From Halorhabdus rudnickae (GTDB lineage: Archaea > Halobacteriota > Halobacteria > Halobacteriales > Haloarculaceae), in assembly GCF_900880625.1 (NCBI RefSeq), contig NZ_CAAHFB010000006.1:1-64000 (forward strand): a stretch of 64,000 bases of DNA. Reading direction: 5' to 3'. The notes beneath the pieces are model-generated. The model was not told the origin of the DNA and did not search any database. It saw only the letters and a list, made by a program, of their open reading frames with translations. Positions 43,791 to 53,259 of the stretch are shown in pieces. The first letter of the stretch is position 1, and the number at the start of each line of letters is the position of its first letter. The position numbers were made by a program, and so were the translations under genes.

Positions 43791-43867
43791 ACCAACCCAT
43801 AGGGGCGTGATCGGTTTATCGGTTCCGCTCGCTAAAGAACCGTGACAACAAGGGATTCGACCGGCGT

Positions 43868-44770
43868 TCAGGCCTCGATGATCTCGCCGTCTTCTGACTC
43901 CGGGACAGCGATTTCGCCGCTCATCGTCGTTACTGCCCGGCCGCCGACGCGGATCGCGTCCCCGGTTCGAACGCGGACGCGCCCCGGCCGATCGAGAAAG
44001 TCTCCCTGTTCACACCGGTATTCCGTTCCCTCGACCCCGCTGAAGCGACGGAGGTACGCGCCGACGGCACCGCTTGCAGTCCCAGTCACCGGATCCTCGT
44101 TGACGCCCAGCGACGGGGCAAACAGCCGACCGTGGACCGTCGACTCACGATCCAGCGTGTCGAACGTGAACGCATAGATACCGACAGCCCCCTCGGCCCC
44201 ACAGCGATCCGCGATCGCGCCGAAGTCCGGCGTGATGTCGCCCAGCTGCTCGAAGTAGTTGATGGGGACGATCAGGAACGGCATCCCGGTCGAAGCGCGG
44301 GCGACCGGCAGGTCCTCGCCGACGCCCGCGAAGGCAGTCTCGGTCAGGCCGAGCAAGTCCGCGAGTTCGCCGTAGTCGATGTCGACTACGCTTACTGACG
44401 GTGCTGCGCCTTCGAGCCAGACTGTCCCGTCAGATTCGATTTCGACTGTTACCTCACCAGCACCCGTCGCGACGGTGTACTCCCCGGCATCAAGGACCGC
44501 TTGCTCGAACAGGCGGGCGTAGGCGGCGACCGTCGCGTGGCCACAGAGATCGACCTCCTGTTCGGGGGTGAAGTATCGCAGTTGGCGATCGGCGTCTTCA
44601 CTCTCCCGGACGAAAACCGTCTCACTGGCCCCGATTTCCGCGGCTATCGCCCGCATCTGGTCGGCTTCGAGACCGTCGCCCTCGGGGACGACGCCTGCGG
44701 GGTTGCCCGCGAAGGACTCGGCCGTGAACGCGTCGACGAGGTGTACCTCGCGTCGCTCGTAGTCTGTCAT
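43868..44770 (-). CDS. PhzF-family isomerase/epimerase-like protein
   Basis: 300 residues. The N-terminus [20 protein letters not shown], the catalytic Glu in IGASETVFV, the segment [18 protein letters not shown] and [19 protein letters not shown] are hallmarks of the diaminopimelate-epimerase-like PhzF fold. The ATG at 44770 gives the family start [15 protein letters not shown]; the in-frame start at 44836 is too long. The reaction is unknown, as most PhzF homologues are uncharacterised. Confidence 0.92.
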   Translation of the reverse strand: MTDYERREVHLVDAFTAESFAGNPAGVVPEGDGLEADQMRAIAAEIGASETVFVRESEDADRQLRYFTPEQEVDLCGHATVAAYARLFEQAVLDAGEYTVATGAGEVTVEIESDGTVWLEGAAPSVSVVDIDYGELADLLGLTETAFAGVGEDLPVARASTGMPFLIVPINYFEQLGDITPDFGAIADRCGAEGAVGIYAFTFDTLDRESTVHGRLFAPSLGVNEDPVTGTASGAVGAYLRRFSGVEGTEYRCEQGDFLDRPGRVRVRTGDAIRVGGRAVTTMSGEIAVPESEDGEIIEA

Positions 44771-44885
44771 ACCGTCTTCTGGGTGGACCAGCCGAATATG
44801 CCTACCGACAGCAGACGGCTCCAGTCCGGGGTCCAACAGCTACAAACCGGGTATTTCTCAGCAGTCACCTCCAGAACGCGTCCGG

Positions 44886-46268
44886 TCACGTTCCAGTGTC
44901 AGTCATATCCAGAACGCGATCGGCCACGTCCTCGACGACCGCATGGTCGACGTTGTTCGGCTGGAAGTACTCCGCCGGCACGGGCTGGCCCTCGCCCGAC
45001 ATGAACAAGTGGTTCAGTGCGGGATAAGACCTGAACGACACGTTCTCGCGATCACTCAGGGCGTCCCGCCAGCGTTCGAAGTCCTCCATCGTGACCTGAT
45101 AGTCACGTTCGCCCTGGAAGATGGCCAACGGTACGTCGAGGGCCTCGGCAGTCGCCACCTGGTCGTACTCCTGGATGGTTCGCCAGAACGGCTGCCCGCC
45201 CAGTCCGAGGACGACCTCGCCGTCCTCGATATCCAGCGACCGGGCCCGATCGACGGTTCGCTCGACCTCCTCAAGTTGCGCCGCCTCCGCGTCGTCGAGT
45301 TCCCCGTCAAGCCGGAACAGGTACTCGTACTGGGCGGGGATCACGTCTAGCAGTGGGCGGGCGTTGGCCGAAAGCATGACTGCGCCCGCGATCGCGTCGT
45401 CGCGGTCGGCGATCCGCGGTGCCACCATCCCGCCGATGCTGTGTCCCACGACGACCGTCCGGGACGGGTCGACACGAGGGTGAGCACGCAGTACGTCGAG
45501 TGCTGTCAGGGCGTCGTCAGTGGTCTTCTCGTCGAGCGTGAGCGTGGCCCGGTCGATGTCACAGGCGTAGGTCCGTTTGTCGTACCGGAGGGCTGCGACA
45601 CCTCGACTCGCAAGCCCCCACGCGAGGTCCTTGAAGGGCTTGTTCGGCCCGATCGTCTCGTCCATATCGTTGGGACCGGAGCCGTGAACGAGGACGACGC
45701 CGGGAACCGATTGCTCGCCCGCGGGGAGTGTGAGTTTCGCCGGGAGCGAACAGTCGTCGGTCGCCTGGACGGACTGATCGTGCTCTGCGAACGCCGATTC
45801 CTCGACGTACTCGGGCGGCGAGTACGAGGCCTCGGGAGCGGGGCGTCTGACGAACAGGCCGGCTATCTCGCCACCGTCCGTGTACGACAGTCTGACGATC
45901 CGCCGGCCCGCAGTGAACCGGACGACAACGTCGACGACGTGATACCCCTGTACTCGGCCGGACTCGACAGCCATGATCTCGACGAACTGGCCGATTGTGA
46001 CCGTCTTGTCCGTCCAGATCTGTTCGAGTCGTCCCGCGTCGAGCTGGGCCGCCAGTTCCGCAGTGAACGGGGAGGTCTCGACCAGTCGATCGTACTCTCC
46101 GGCAGCCAGCCCAGCGACGAACTCGCGGCTTCGCGTTTCCAGAGTCTCCCCAGTGACGGTCGTCGTTCCAGTGGCGGTCGACGTTCCGTCGTCCGATTCT
46201 GAACAACCGGCAAGGGTGACGCCGGAGAGGGCGACACACACCTGGAGGAAGCGTCGGCGGGTTCCCAT
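44886..46268 (-). CDS. Tat-exported lipoprotein alpha/beta hydrolase with N-terminal DUF3887-like domain
   Basis: 460 residues. The twin-arginine signal GTRRRFLQVCVALSG and lipobox TLAGC mark a surface lipoprotein. A Thr/Ser-rich linker and a small domain (FVAGLAAGEYDRLVETSPFTA, DUF3887-like) precede an alpha/beta hydrolase with nucleophile elbow VVGHSIGGMVA, oxyanion region VLVHGSGPND and the catalytic Asp/His region (FQGERDYQVT; PALNHLF). The ATG at 46268 sets the signal at the N-terminus. Probable esterase or peptidase outside the cell; substrate unknown. Confidence 0.9.
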   Translation of the reverse strand: MGTRRRFLQVCVALSGVTLAGCSESDDGTSTATGTTTVTGETLETRSREFVAGLAAGEYDRLVETSPFTAELAAQLDAGRLEQIWTDKTVTIGQFVEIMAVESGRVQGYHVVDVVVRFTAGRRIVRLSYTDGGEIAGLFVRRPAPEASYSPPEYVEESAFAEHDQSVQATDDCSLPAKLTLPAGEQSVPGVVLVHGSGPNDMDETIGPNKPFKDLAWGLASRGVAALRYDKRTYACDIDRATLTLDEKTTDDALTALDVLRAHPRVDPSRTVVVGHSIGGMVAPRIADRDDAIAGAVMLSANARPLLDVIPAQYEYLFRLDGELDDAEAAQLEEVERTVDRARSLDIEDGEVVLGLGGQPFWRTIQEYDQVATAEALDVPLAIFQGERDYQVTMEDFERWRDALSDRENVSFRSYPALNHLFMSGEGQPVPAEYFQPNNVDHAVVEDVADRVLDMTDTGT

Positions 46269-46389
46269 CGTTGAGCTCCGTTCGAAGGCAACCATCATAA
46301 GCAGACCCCCGGACTACAGCGCCTGAAGCCGGGAAGTATGTAAAGCCCTAATTGTCGCCGCAACCTGGGTCCCTCCGGTGACCACCTGA

Positions 46390-47082
46390 ATGGCCGATCT
46401 GCCAGACGAGTTCCCCTGTACGATCACTAACTGGGAGTACATCTACGGCCTCTGCCGGGACGTCAGCGACGACGTGAAGGCTGACGACTTCGAGCCAGAC
46501 GTCGTCGTCGCGCTGGCTCGCGGGGGCTGGTTCGCCGGGCGGATCCTGTGTGACTTCCTCGGGCTGGACGACCTGACGAGCCTCAAGATCGAACACTACG
46601 TCGGCACCGCCGCCAAGGCCGACGAGCCGGAGGTCCGCTATCCCATGCCCGAGGGCTCGGTCGAGGGCAAGGACGTCCTGATCATCGACGACATCGCCGA
46701 CACCGGCCAGTCGATCGAACACGCCACCGAGTACGTCCAGGATCGGGATCCCAACGCCGTCCGGACTGCCACGCTACAGCTACTCCAGACCAGTGAGGTC
46801 GAACCGGACTTCGTCGGCGAACGGCTCGAGGAGTGGACCTGGGTCGTCTACCCCTGGAACTTCATCGAGGACATGATCGACCTGATCGAAAGCGTCATGG
46901 AGAAAGCCGACGCCGACCGGTTCAGCGAAGACGACGTCCGCTCGCTGCTGCGCTCCTATCACGGGATCGAACGCATGGAGATGGAGATCGCCCAGCCCGA
47001 CCGCATGGAGGAAGTGCTGACGGAGATGGAACGCCGGGACGTGATCGAGGACATCGGCGAGGGCACCTGGCGACTGCTCTGA
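46390..47082 (+). CDS. Phosphoribosyltransferase with C-terminal winged-helix domain
   Basis: 230 residues. The PRTase core has the PRPP-binding loop VLIIDDIADTGQS (Asp-Asp pair) and VVVALARGGWFAGR. The last ~75 residues (RFSEDDVRSLLRSYHGIERMEMEIAQPDRMEEVLTEMERRDVIEDIGEGTWRLL, here cut at the ends) look like a winged helix. That fusion is seen in haloarchaeal purine PRTases and could link salvage to gene control. Substrate base not determined. Confidence 0.9.
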   Translation: MADLPDEFPCTITNWEYIYGLCRDVSDDVKADDFEPDVVVALARGGWFAGRILCDFLGLDDLTSLKIEHYVGTAAKADEPEVRYPMPEGSVEGKDVLIIDDIADTGQSIEHATEYVQDRDPNAVRTATLQLLQTSEVEPDFVGERLEEWTWVVYPWNFIEDMIDLIESVMEKADADRFSEDDVRSLLRSYHGIERMEMEIAQPDRMEEVLTEMERRDVIEDIGEGTWRLL

Positions 47083-47117
47083 GAGACGACAGAGAATACC
47101 TGGCAGCTGCTCTGAGG
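47065..47117 (+). repeat. Duplicated 3' end of the phosphoribosyltransferase gene
   Basis: acctggcgactgctctgaga (47065-47084) recurs as acctggcagctgctctgagg (47098-47117), 33 bases (11 codons) later in the same frame. Both copies encode TW(R/Q)LL followed by a stop, so the duplicate is a silent second terminus. Three of twenty positions differ. Confidence 0.7.
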
Positions 47118-47187
47118 AGCGATAACGCGACGGTACAGCGCTGCCCCGATATCGCTGGACTGGCGCGTCGCACTGATCGAAGGGATT

Positions 47188-48204
47188 GTGACCCGGCCTG
47201 ACCAATCCCCAGGCGTGTCTGCCATCTCGATCGACGGACTGATTGGGATCTTCGCGACCGCCATCCTGCCGATCGTCGCCATTGCGGCCGTCGGCTTCGC
47301 ACTGGGACGGACCAGGGACGTTGATGCCGGGCCGCTGAACACGATTACCATCTACGTGCTGGTGCCGGCACTGGTCTTTCACACACTCGTGACGACGCCG
47401 TTGAGCGGCGCGACTGTCCTGCTGGTCGCCGTCGGCGTCATCGCGTTCACCACGGCGATGATCGTCATTGCCGGTGGCACGGGCCGGCTCGCCGGTCGCA
47501 CCGAACCGTTGCTTGGCGCGTTCGTCCTCGCTGCGGCGTTCTCGAACGGAGGGAACTTCGGCATCCCGCTCTCGGAGTTCGCCTTCGGTGCGACCGGTCG
47601 AAGCACGGCCGTCCTCTACGCGGCCGTTCAGGGAGTACTGCTGTACACGGTCGGCACCTACGTCGCCGCCCGCGGCAGTGGCGGCGCGTTCGCGGGCGTG
47701 AAACGCGCGGCCAAGATCCCCCTGGTCTACGCTGTCGTCGTCGCGCTGGCCGTCCGCTGGCTCGGCCTCGCTCCGCCGGTTGATTCGGGGGCCATGTCGA
47801 CACTACAGCTAGTCGGGGACTCCTCAATCCCGGTCATGCTGCTCATCCTCGGCATCCAGCTGTCAGGGACGAACTACGGAGCAGCCCTCCGGGGCGTGCT
47901 CGTTCCCAACGCGCTGAAACTCGCCGTCGCACCGGTGGTCGGTGCGGCGATCGCAATTCTGTTCAGCTCGACGCTCGTTCCAATCGGCTTCGAAAACCAG
48001 ACCGTCGCCCGGGTGTTTGTCCTTGAGTGTGCCGCCCCCTCGGCGGTGACGCCGATCATCCTCGTCGGCGAGTTCAGCGAACACGGGGACGGGCCTATCT
48101 CACCCCCCGAATTCGCCAGTACAGCGATCCTGACCTCCACGCTGTTGAGTATCCCGATACTGACGGTACTGATCGCGCTGCTGCGGGCCGGCGTGATCGT
48201 CTAG
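47188..48204 (+). CDS. AEC-family (auxin efflux carrier-like) transporter
   Basis: 338 residues with about ten helices in two inverted halves. AAAFSNGGNFGIPLSEFAFG in the first half and ECAAPSAVTPIILVGEFSEHG in the second are the conserved discontinuous-helix motifs of the AEC/BASS-like fold. It exports or imports small organic anions in the membrane. The GTG at 47188 is the annotated start; other in-frame starts shortly downstream cannot be excluded. Confidence 0.88.
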   Translation: MTRPDQSPGVSAISIDGLIGIFATAILPIVAIAAVGFALGRTRDVDAGPLNTITIYVLVPALVFHTLVTTPLSGATVLLVAVGVIAFTTAMIVIAGGTGRLAGRTEPLLGAFVLAAAFSNGGNFGIPLSEFAFGATGRSTAVLYAAVQGVLLYTVGTYVAARGSGGAFAGVKRAAKIPLVYAVVVALAVRWLGLAPPVDSGAMSTLQLVGDSSIPVMLLILGIQLSGTNYGAALRGVLVPNALKLAVAPVVGAAIAILFSSTLVPIGFENQTVARVFVLECAAPSAVTPIILVGEFSEHGDGPISPPEFASTAILTSTLLSIPILTVLIALLRAGVIV

Positions 48205-48232
48205 CGGTACCATCCAACAGTAGCCGGGCGGG

Positions 48233-49141
48233 TCACCCGTTGCCCGCAGGCTCGGGCGTCTCGGGCGCATCGGGGTCTCTGAGCCAGAGGTCGCCGAACC
48301 ACTGGTCTTGCTGGAGGGTGACACGGCCCTGATCCGTCAAGAAGAGTATGCCGAGGTACGTCTCTACCCGCGAGCCACCGACATCATCGACTTCTGCAAA
48401 CAGCACCTCGTCTCGGCCCGCCTCGTAATGTGTCTCCAGGCAGCTCGCGACCGACTCGACGAGTTCCTCGATGTCCTCGCCGTGGGTCCGGTCGGTCACG
48501 TCCGCGGCTGTCGGCTCCGAGTCAGCCCGGAAGTCGTCGTTCGCGTGATAGTCGAGTTCTTGGGTGCCCCGCTGGAACCCCCGCGGGGAATCGCTGGTGT
48601 CGTACTCCCTGGACTCTTTCCACCACGAGTCGCGTTCGGCCTCTCGCAGCTCCCTGACGAGTTCATCAAGCGTCTGGGGCGTTCCCCTGGCACGCTTGCG
48701 TTCGAGTCGGCGGTCCATCTCGTCTTCAAGCGCCTCGAAGGGATCGGCTCCCGCACCCTCCCCCGGCTGTGCGGCGAAGGGATCCGGCTCCATTTCAGGC
48801 ACGGGTTGCTCCTCGCCGTCGTCTTCCAGGAGCGCGTCGCTTTTCATCCGGAGAAGCACGCTCGCGTAAAACAGCGCCCGTCCGGACGTTCTGAGGTCGG
48901 CATCGTCGAGCCGATCGAGGAACTTGTCGGTCACGCGGACGACATCGATGTCCCAGGGATCGATCTCGCCGTCCTCGGCTAAGCCGACCAGCACCTCGAC
49001 CGGTTCAACGTCGTCTCCGTCCGGTCCGCCGATCGACGGTTCGCCCGTTCCGAGGCCGGTATCCTGGACGATCTCGGTGCCGCCGTCGGGGCGCTCGCGA
49101 CCCTCATGACCGGTGATGTCGAGTGGAACCTCGTCGCTCAT
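48233..49141 (-). CDS. scpA: Segregation and condensation protein A
   Basis: 302 residues. The kleisin N-terminal motif is in PVEVLVGLAEDGEIDPWDIDVVRVTDKFLDRL and ASVLLRMKSDALL; the C-terminal winged helix is in YLGILFLTDQGRVTLQQDQWFGDLWL. It bridges SMC heads and starts 48 bases after the smc stop, so it is in the same operon. No ScpB gene is next to it; it must lie elsewhere or be absent. Confidence 0.92.
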   Translation of the reverse strand: MSDEVPLDITGHEGRERPDGGTEIVQDTGLGTGEPSIGGPDGDDVEPVEVLVGLAEDGEIDPWDIDVVRVTDKFLDRLDDADLRTSGRALFYASVLLRMKSDALLEDDGEEQPVPEMEPDPFAAQPGEGAGADPFEALEDEMDRRLERKRARGTPQTLDELVRELREAERDSWWKESREYDTSDSPRGFQRGTQELDYHANDDFRADSEPTAADVTDRTHGEDIEELVESVASCLETHYEAGRDEVLFAEVDDVGGSRVETYLGILFLTDQGRVTLQQDQWFGDLWLRDPDAPETPEPAGNG

Positions 49142-49189
49142 CGACGAGTCACCTCCACGCCAGGGGATCGTCTGTACGAATCCACCGTA

Positions 49190-52100
49190 TCAGTCATCCG
49201 CAGCCACCTCCGCACTGTCTCCACTCAAGTCGATCCCAGTGACGGCACTGGCGTTGTCCGCGCCCATCGTGACGCCGATCGCCCGTTCTGAGCGTTCCAG
49301 CAACGCCGACCGGTGAGAGACGACGACGAACTGGGCGTCGCCGGCGAACTCGTCGACCATCTCGCCGACCAGTTCGGCGTTTGCGGCATCCAGGAAGGCA
49401 TCAACCTCGTCTAGGGCGTAGAACGGCGCCGGGTTGTGCCGCTGGATCGCAAAGATGAACGCCAGCGCCGTCAGGGACTTCTCGCCGCCGCTCATCGCGT
49501 TCAGCCGCTGGATCGGCTTGTCTCCCGGCTGGGCCTTCATCGTGAGCCCGCCCTCGAAGGGATCGTCCTCGTTTTCGAGGTGGAGGCGACCGCTCCCATT
49601 CGATAGTCGCTCGAAAATCTCCCGGAAGTGTTCGTCGATAGCCTCGTAGGCGTCCATGAACGTCTCCTTCTTGCGCGCATCGAAAGTCTCGATCCGGTCG
49701 CGGATCCCCTCAGCCTCCTCGACGAGGGTACCGCGTTTGTCCTGTACGTCCTCGAGATCGGCCTCGACCTCGTCGTATTCCTCGATGGCGAGCATGTTGA
49801 CCGGTTCTAAGGCCTCCATCTCCGCTTCGAGCTGCCCGATCCGCGTCTGGACGACGTGGTGGTCGGGAATCTCTTCGGGGTCGTACTCGCCGACCTCGGC
49901 CTCCAGCTCGTCGATCTCCCACTCTAAGCGCTCTGCAGTCTCGCGTTCGTCCGCGAGATCACTCTCGACGGTGTTGACGCGATCCTTCTGGTCGTCGCGT
50001 TCGTCCCGGGCCTCTTGGAGTTCCTCGCGCAGTTCCTCGCGCTCGGCCTTCAAGTCCGTGAGTTCCGCCTCCAGTTCCGCGACAGCGGCCTCCTTCTCGT
50101 CGAGGCGGTCTTGCTGCTCGGCGACATCGCCCTCCAAATCTTCGATACGCTGTTCCTGCTCGGCCTTCCGGTTCTGGGCGTCTTCGATCTCGTCGTGGAG
50201 GTCCTCGATGGCGTCCTCGGCGTACTGCTTCTCGAGTTGCAACTCGTTCAATCTGGCATCCAGAGTCTCCAGTTCGTCCTCGCGCTCGTCGATCTCCTCG
50301 CGCAGCGACTCGGCCTCGTCGGTCAAGGCGGGCAGTTCCGAATCCTCGATCTCGCTTTCCAGATCGGCGATCGTCGCCTCGATCCCGTCGATCTCGTCTT
50401 CGACGGCCTCGATTTCGGCCTCGATCTCGTCCATCTGCTCGGAGACGTCCTCGCGTTCGGCCTCGATCTCTTCGAGTTCCTCTTGTAGCTCCGCGATGCG
50501 CTCCTCGGTCTCCTCGTATTCGCGCTCGCGGCGCTCGATCTCGGCCTGGATCTCCCGCAACTGATCGGCGGCCTCCGATCGACGGTCTCGGGCGTCTTCC
50601 AGGCGCTCCTCGACGTCTCCAAGTTCCGCACGGAGGTTCTGGCGTTCGTCTTCGAGGTCGGTGATCCGCTCGGCGACGCGCTGGAGTTTCCCCTCGCCGC
50701 CCGAAAAAGAGTACCGGGACCCACCGGAGGAGCCCCCGGTCATCGCGCCGCTCTTCTCGACGAGATCACCTTCCAGGGTCACCAGCCGGAACTCGCCCAT
50801 GAGATCTCTGGCGGTCCCCATGTCCTCGACGACGAGGGTATCACCCAGGACGTAGCTGAACACGCCCGCGTACTGCGAATCGAAGTCGACGAGATTGTAC
50901 GCGAAGTCGACGACACCGGGGAGGTCTGGTGCCGATGGCAACGAGCGCCGGTCCATCTCGGTCAGCGGGAGAAACGTCGCCCGGCCGGCGTTGCGTGACT
51001 TCAGATGTTCGATACAGCGCTGGCCGACGCCGTCGTCGTCGACGACGACGTTCGCCAGCCGACCGCCCGCGGCTGTCTCACAGGCAGTGGCATACTGCGG
51101 ATCGACACCGCCGAGTTCGCCCACCGGGCCGTGGACGCCATCGAGATTTGCCTTCCGGATGGTCGTCACTGCCCGACCATAGGAGCCATCGCCCGACTGC
51201 TCGGCCCGGGCCTCGAGTTCGGCGTACTCCTGTCTGGCGGATTCTACGTCGTCCTCGATCTCCCCGATCTGTTCCTGGAGTTGCTGTTTCTCAGCCTGGA
51301 GATCCTCGACGACGCCATCGATCGTCTCGCGATTCTCGGCCGCTTTCCGGCGTTCGTCCGCCAGGTCGTCGATCTCGGCCTCCAGTTCGGGCAGGGACTC
51401 GCGCTGGTTTTCGATGGTACCCTCGATCTCGCGTTGCTGGTTCGAGCGCCTGCGGGCCTCGTCGAGCAGGCGGTCCTGCTCGCGCTGAAGGTCGTTGCGG
51501 CGCTCTTTTGTGTCCTCTAGATCGGCCTTTTTGTCCTCGAGGTCCTCGCGGACCTCCGCGTATTCGGCCCCGACCGCCTCGATCTCCTCCTCGACGTTCG
51601 CCAGCTCGACCTCGAGGTCGTCGACCTCGGCTTTCACCGAGGACTTCTCGACTTTGATCTCGCGGACGTCGTCCCCGAGATCGTCGACAGTCTCCTGCTT
51701 GCGATCGATCTCGACGAACGCCTCCCGGCGGTCGGTTTCGGCGGCTTCCCGTTTCTCCTCTGCACTCTCGATCGCGTCTTCCAGCCGGGCGATCTCGCCT
51801 TTGATCTCCTCGATCTCGCGTTTGAGCTGTAGTTGCTCGTCCTCGCCCTTGCGCTCGATCTCGGCGTTGAGTTCCTCAAGTTCGTCCTCCAGACGGACGA
51901 CCCGACCCTGGCGCTCGTCGAGTTCACGCTGCCGTTTTGCGAGTTGCTGTTCCAGTTCACCGATCGACTCCTGAACCTCGGCGAGGTCCTCGCGTTTGTC
52001 CTCGAGTTCGGCAGCCTTCTCGTAGGTCTCGTACTCCGCCTTCTCCTCGCGGAGGTCCTGGTACTCCAGGGCCGTCTCGCGCTCGTCTTTGAGTTGTTCG

Positions 52101-52765
52101 AGGCGGTCCTCCTTTTCCTCGATCCGGAGTTCGGCCTCGTCGATGCGATCCTCGACGACTTCCAGTTCCTCGAAGGCCTGGGCCTTCTTGGCGTCGAACT
52201 CGGCGACGCCCGCGATCTCATCGATGATCTCTCGGCGGGCGCCCGCGGTCATATTGATGATCTCGGTGACGTCGCCCTGCATCACGACGTTGTATCCCTC
52301 GGGGGTGACTCCTGCCTGGGAGAGCAGATCCTGGATGTCACCGAGGTTGACCGACCGATCGTTGATGTAGTAGTAGGAGTAGTAGTTGTCCTCGGTCTCT
52401 TTCACCCGGCGCTTGATCTCGATCTCGTCGACATCGCCGACGTTTTCGCTGCCGGCGGCGTTTTCGACCTGGGACCGAGAGAGGGTACGATCGCTGTTGT
52501 CCAGCACGACCGAGACGCTGGCCTCGCGTTCGCCGTCCGGTCGCTCGCCATCCTGATGGCCGGGGTTGTAGATGAGGTCTGTGAGCTTCTCGGCGCGGAT
52601 GCCCGACGTGCGGGCAAGCCCAAGCGCGAAAAGGATCGCGTCGACGATGTTGGACTTGCCCGCTCCGTTGGGGCCGCTGATGGTCGTGAAGTCCTCGTAG
52701 AACGGGATGCGTGTCTTGCGGCCGAAGCTCTTGAAGTTGTCCAGGACGACCTCTGTGATATGCAT
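49190..52765 (-). CDS. smc: Chromosome segregation protein SMC
   Basis: 1191 residues. Walker A GPNGAGKSN (residues 31-39), two long coiled coils separated by a hinge (about residues 510-680, with KANLDGVHGPVGELGGVDPQ), the ABC signature LNAMSGGEKSLTALAF and Walker B YALDEVDAFLDAAN. It is the ATP-driven motor of the SMC-ScpAB condensin that compacts and segregates the chromosome. It follows the small coiled-coil gene by 41 bases and precedes scpA, a three-gene operon. Confidence 0.97.
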   Translation of the reverse strand: MHITEVVLDNFKSFGRKTRIPFYEDFTTISGPNGAGKSNIVDAILFALGLARTSGIRAEKLTDLIYNPGHQDGERPDGEREASVSVVLDNSDRTLSRSQVENAAGSENVGDVDEIEIKRRVKETEDNYYSYYYINDRSVNLGDIQDLLSQAGVTPEGYNVVMQGDVTEIINMTAGARREIIDEIAGVAEFDAKKAQAFEELEVVEDRIDEAELRIEEKEDRLEQLKDERETALEYQDLREEKAEYETYEKAAELEDKREDLAEVQESIGELEQQLAKRQRELDERQGRVVRLEDELEELNAEIERKGEDEQLQLKREIEEIKGEIARLEDAIESAEEKREAAETDRREAFVEIDRKQETVDDLGDDVREIKVEKSSVKAEVDDLEVELANVEEEIEAVGAEYAEVREDLEDKKADLEDTKERRNDLQREQDRLLDEARRRSNQQREIEGTIENQRESLPELEAEIDDLADERRKAAENRETIDGVVEDLQAEKQQLQEQIGEIEDDVESARQEYAELEARAEQSGDGSYGRAVTTIRKANLDGVHGPVGELGGVDPQYATACETAAGGRLANVVVDDDGVGQRCIEHLKSRNAGRATFLPLTEMDRRSLPSAPDLPGVVDFAYNLVDFDSQYAGVFSYVLGDTLVVEDMGTARDLMGEFRLVTLEGDLVEKSGAMTGGSSGGSRYSFSGGEGKLQRVAERITDLEDERQNLRAELGDVEERLEDARDRRSEAADQLREIQAEIERREREYEETEERIAELQEELEEIEAEREDVSEQMDEIEAEIEAVEDEIDGIEATIADLESEIEDSELPALTDEAESLREEIDEREDELETLDARLNELQLEKQYAEDAIEDLHDEIEDAQNRKAEQEQRIEDLEGDVAEQQDRLDEKEAAVAELEAELTDLKAEREELREELQEARDERDDQKDRVNTVESDLADERETAERLEWEIDELEAEVGEYDPEEIPDHHVVQTRIGQLEAEMEALEPVNMLAIEEYDEVEADLEDVQDKRGTLVEEAEGIRDRIETFDARKKETFMDAYEAIDEHFREIFERLSNGSGRLHLENEDDPFEGGLTMKAQPGDKPIQRLNAMSGGEKSLTALAFIFAIQRHNPAPFYALDEVDAFLDAANAELVGEMVDEFAGDAQFVVVSHRSALLERSERAIGVTMGADNASAVTGIDLSGDSAEVAADD

Positions 52766-52806
52766 GGGGTAGCGACTCCTCCCTCGATCCGGGCACCCGG
52801 TGGACC

Positions 52807-53085
52807 TCAGGCGATGATGATGTCCGATTCGGTCTCGGCGTCCTCGGGGAGGTCGTCCTCCTGGGACTTATCGGCTTCGGCTGGCCCCGACTCGGGATCG
52901 CGTTTCTCAGCCCCGGCGTCCCGTTCGAGGTCGACCGGATCCTCGAAACCGATGTCGGCGTCGACTGCGTTCTCGAGTTCGCGCAGTCGTACCTTGCACT
53001 CGACGAGTTCGTCGGTGAGCCCCTCGACGGTCGCTTCTAGATCCTTGACTTTCGATTCCAGTTCCTCGACGCGATTGCCGCTCAT
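52807..53085 (-). CDS. Small coiled-coil protein at the head of the smc operon
   Basis: 92 residues. An N-terminal coiled coil (MSGNRVEELESKVKDLEATVEGLTDELVECKVRLREL, trimmed: VEELESKVKDLEATVEGL) is followed by an acidic disordered tail ending ESDIIIA. It sits directly before smc. A leaderless promoter (AGGTTTAAG, minus strand, 53110-53118) lies 29 bases before the ATG, so this gene carries the operon promoter. I associate it with DUF7518 by memory. It could modulate SMC loading, but that is inference from position. Confidence 0.75.
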   Translation of the reverse strand: MSGNRVEELESKVKDLEATVEGLTDELVECKVRLRELENAVDADIGFEDPVDLERDAGAEKRDPESGPAEADKSQEDDLPEDAETESDIIIA

Positions 53086-53200
53086 AGAACAACCACCTGC
53101 CTCCGTCCGCTTAAACCTACGTCAGACATTCACATCGTTTCTGATACGTTTCGGGCAACAATCACGAACGGCGCACCACGACAGACCGAGCGGGAAACAA

Positions 53201-53210
53201 CTTTTATACG
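53201..53210 (+). promoter_or_regulatory. TATA-like box of the hybrid kinase gene, divergent from the smc operon
   Basis: cttttatacg is a strong TATA match. It predicts a transcript start about 53232 and a leader of about 28 bases carrying a Shine-Dalgarno-like ggagg (53242-53246) 13 bases before the ATG at 53260. This is one of few genes here with a leadered start. The smc-operon box is ~90 bases away on the other strand. Confidence 0.6.
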
Positions 53211-53259
53211 GCCCACAAAGATTTTGAATAGATATGTGCCTGGAGGAGAGGCGTCGACT

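Noticed and set aside
51833-53227. 464-codon frame opposite smc
   Set aside because: Antisense to the SMC coiled coil and ATPase head.
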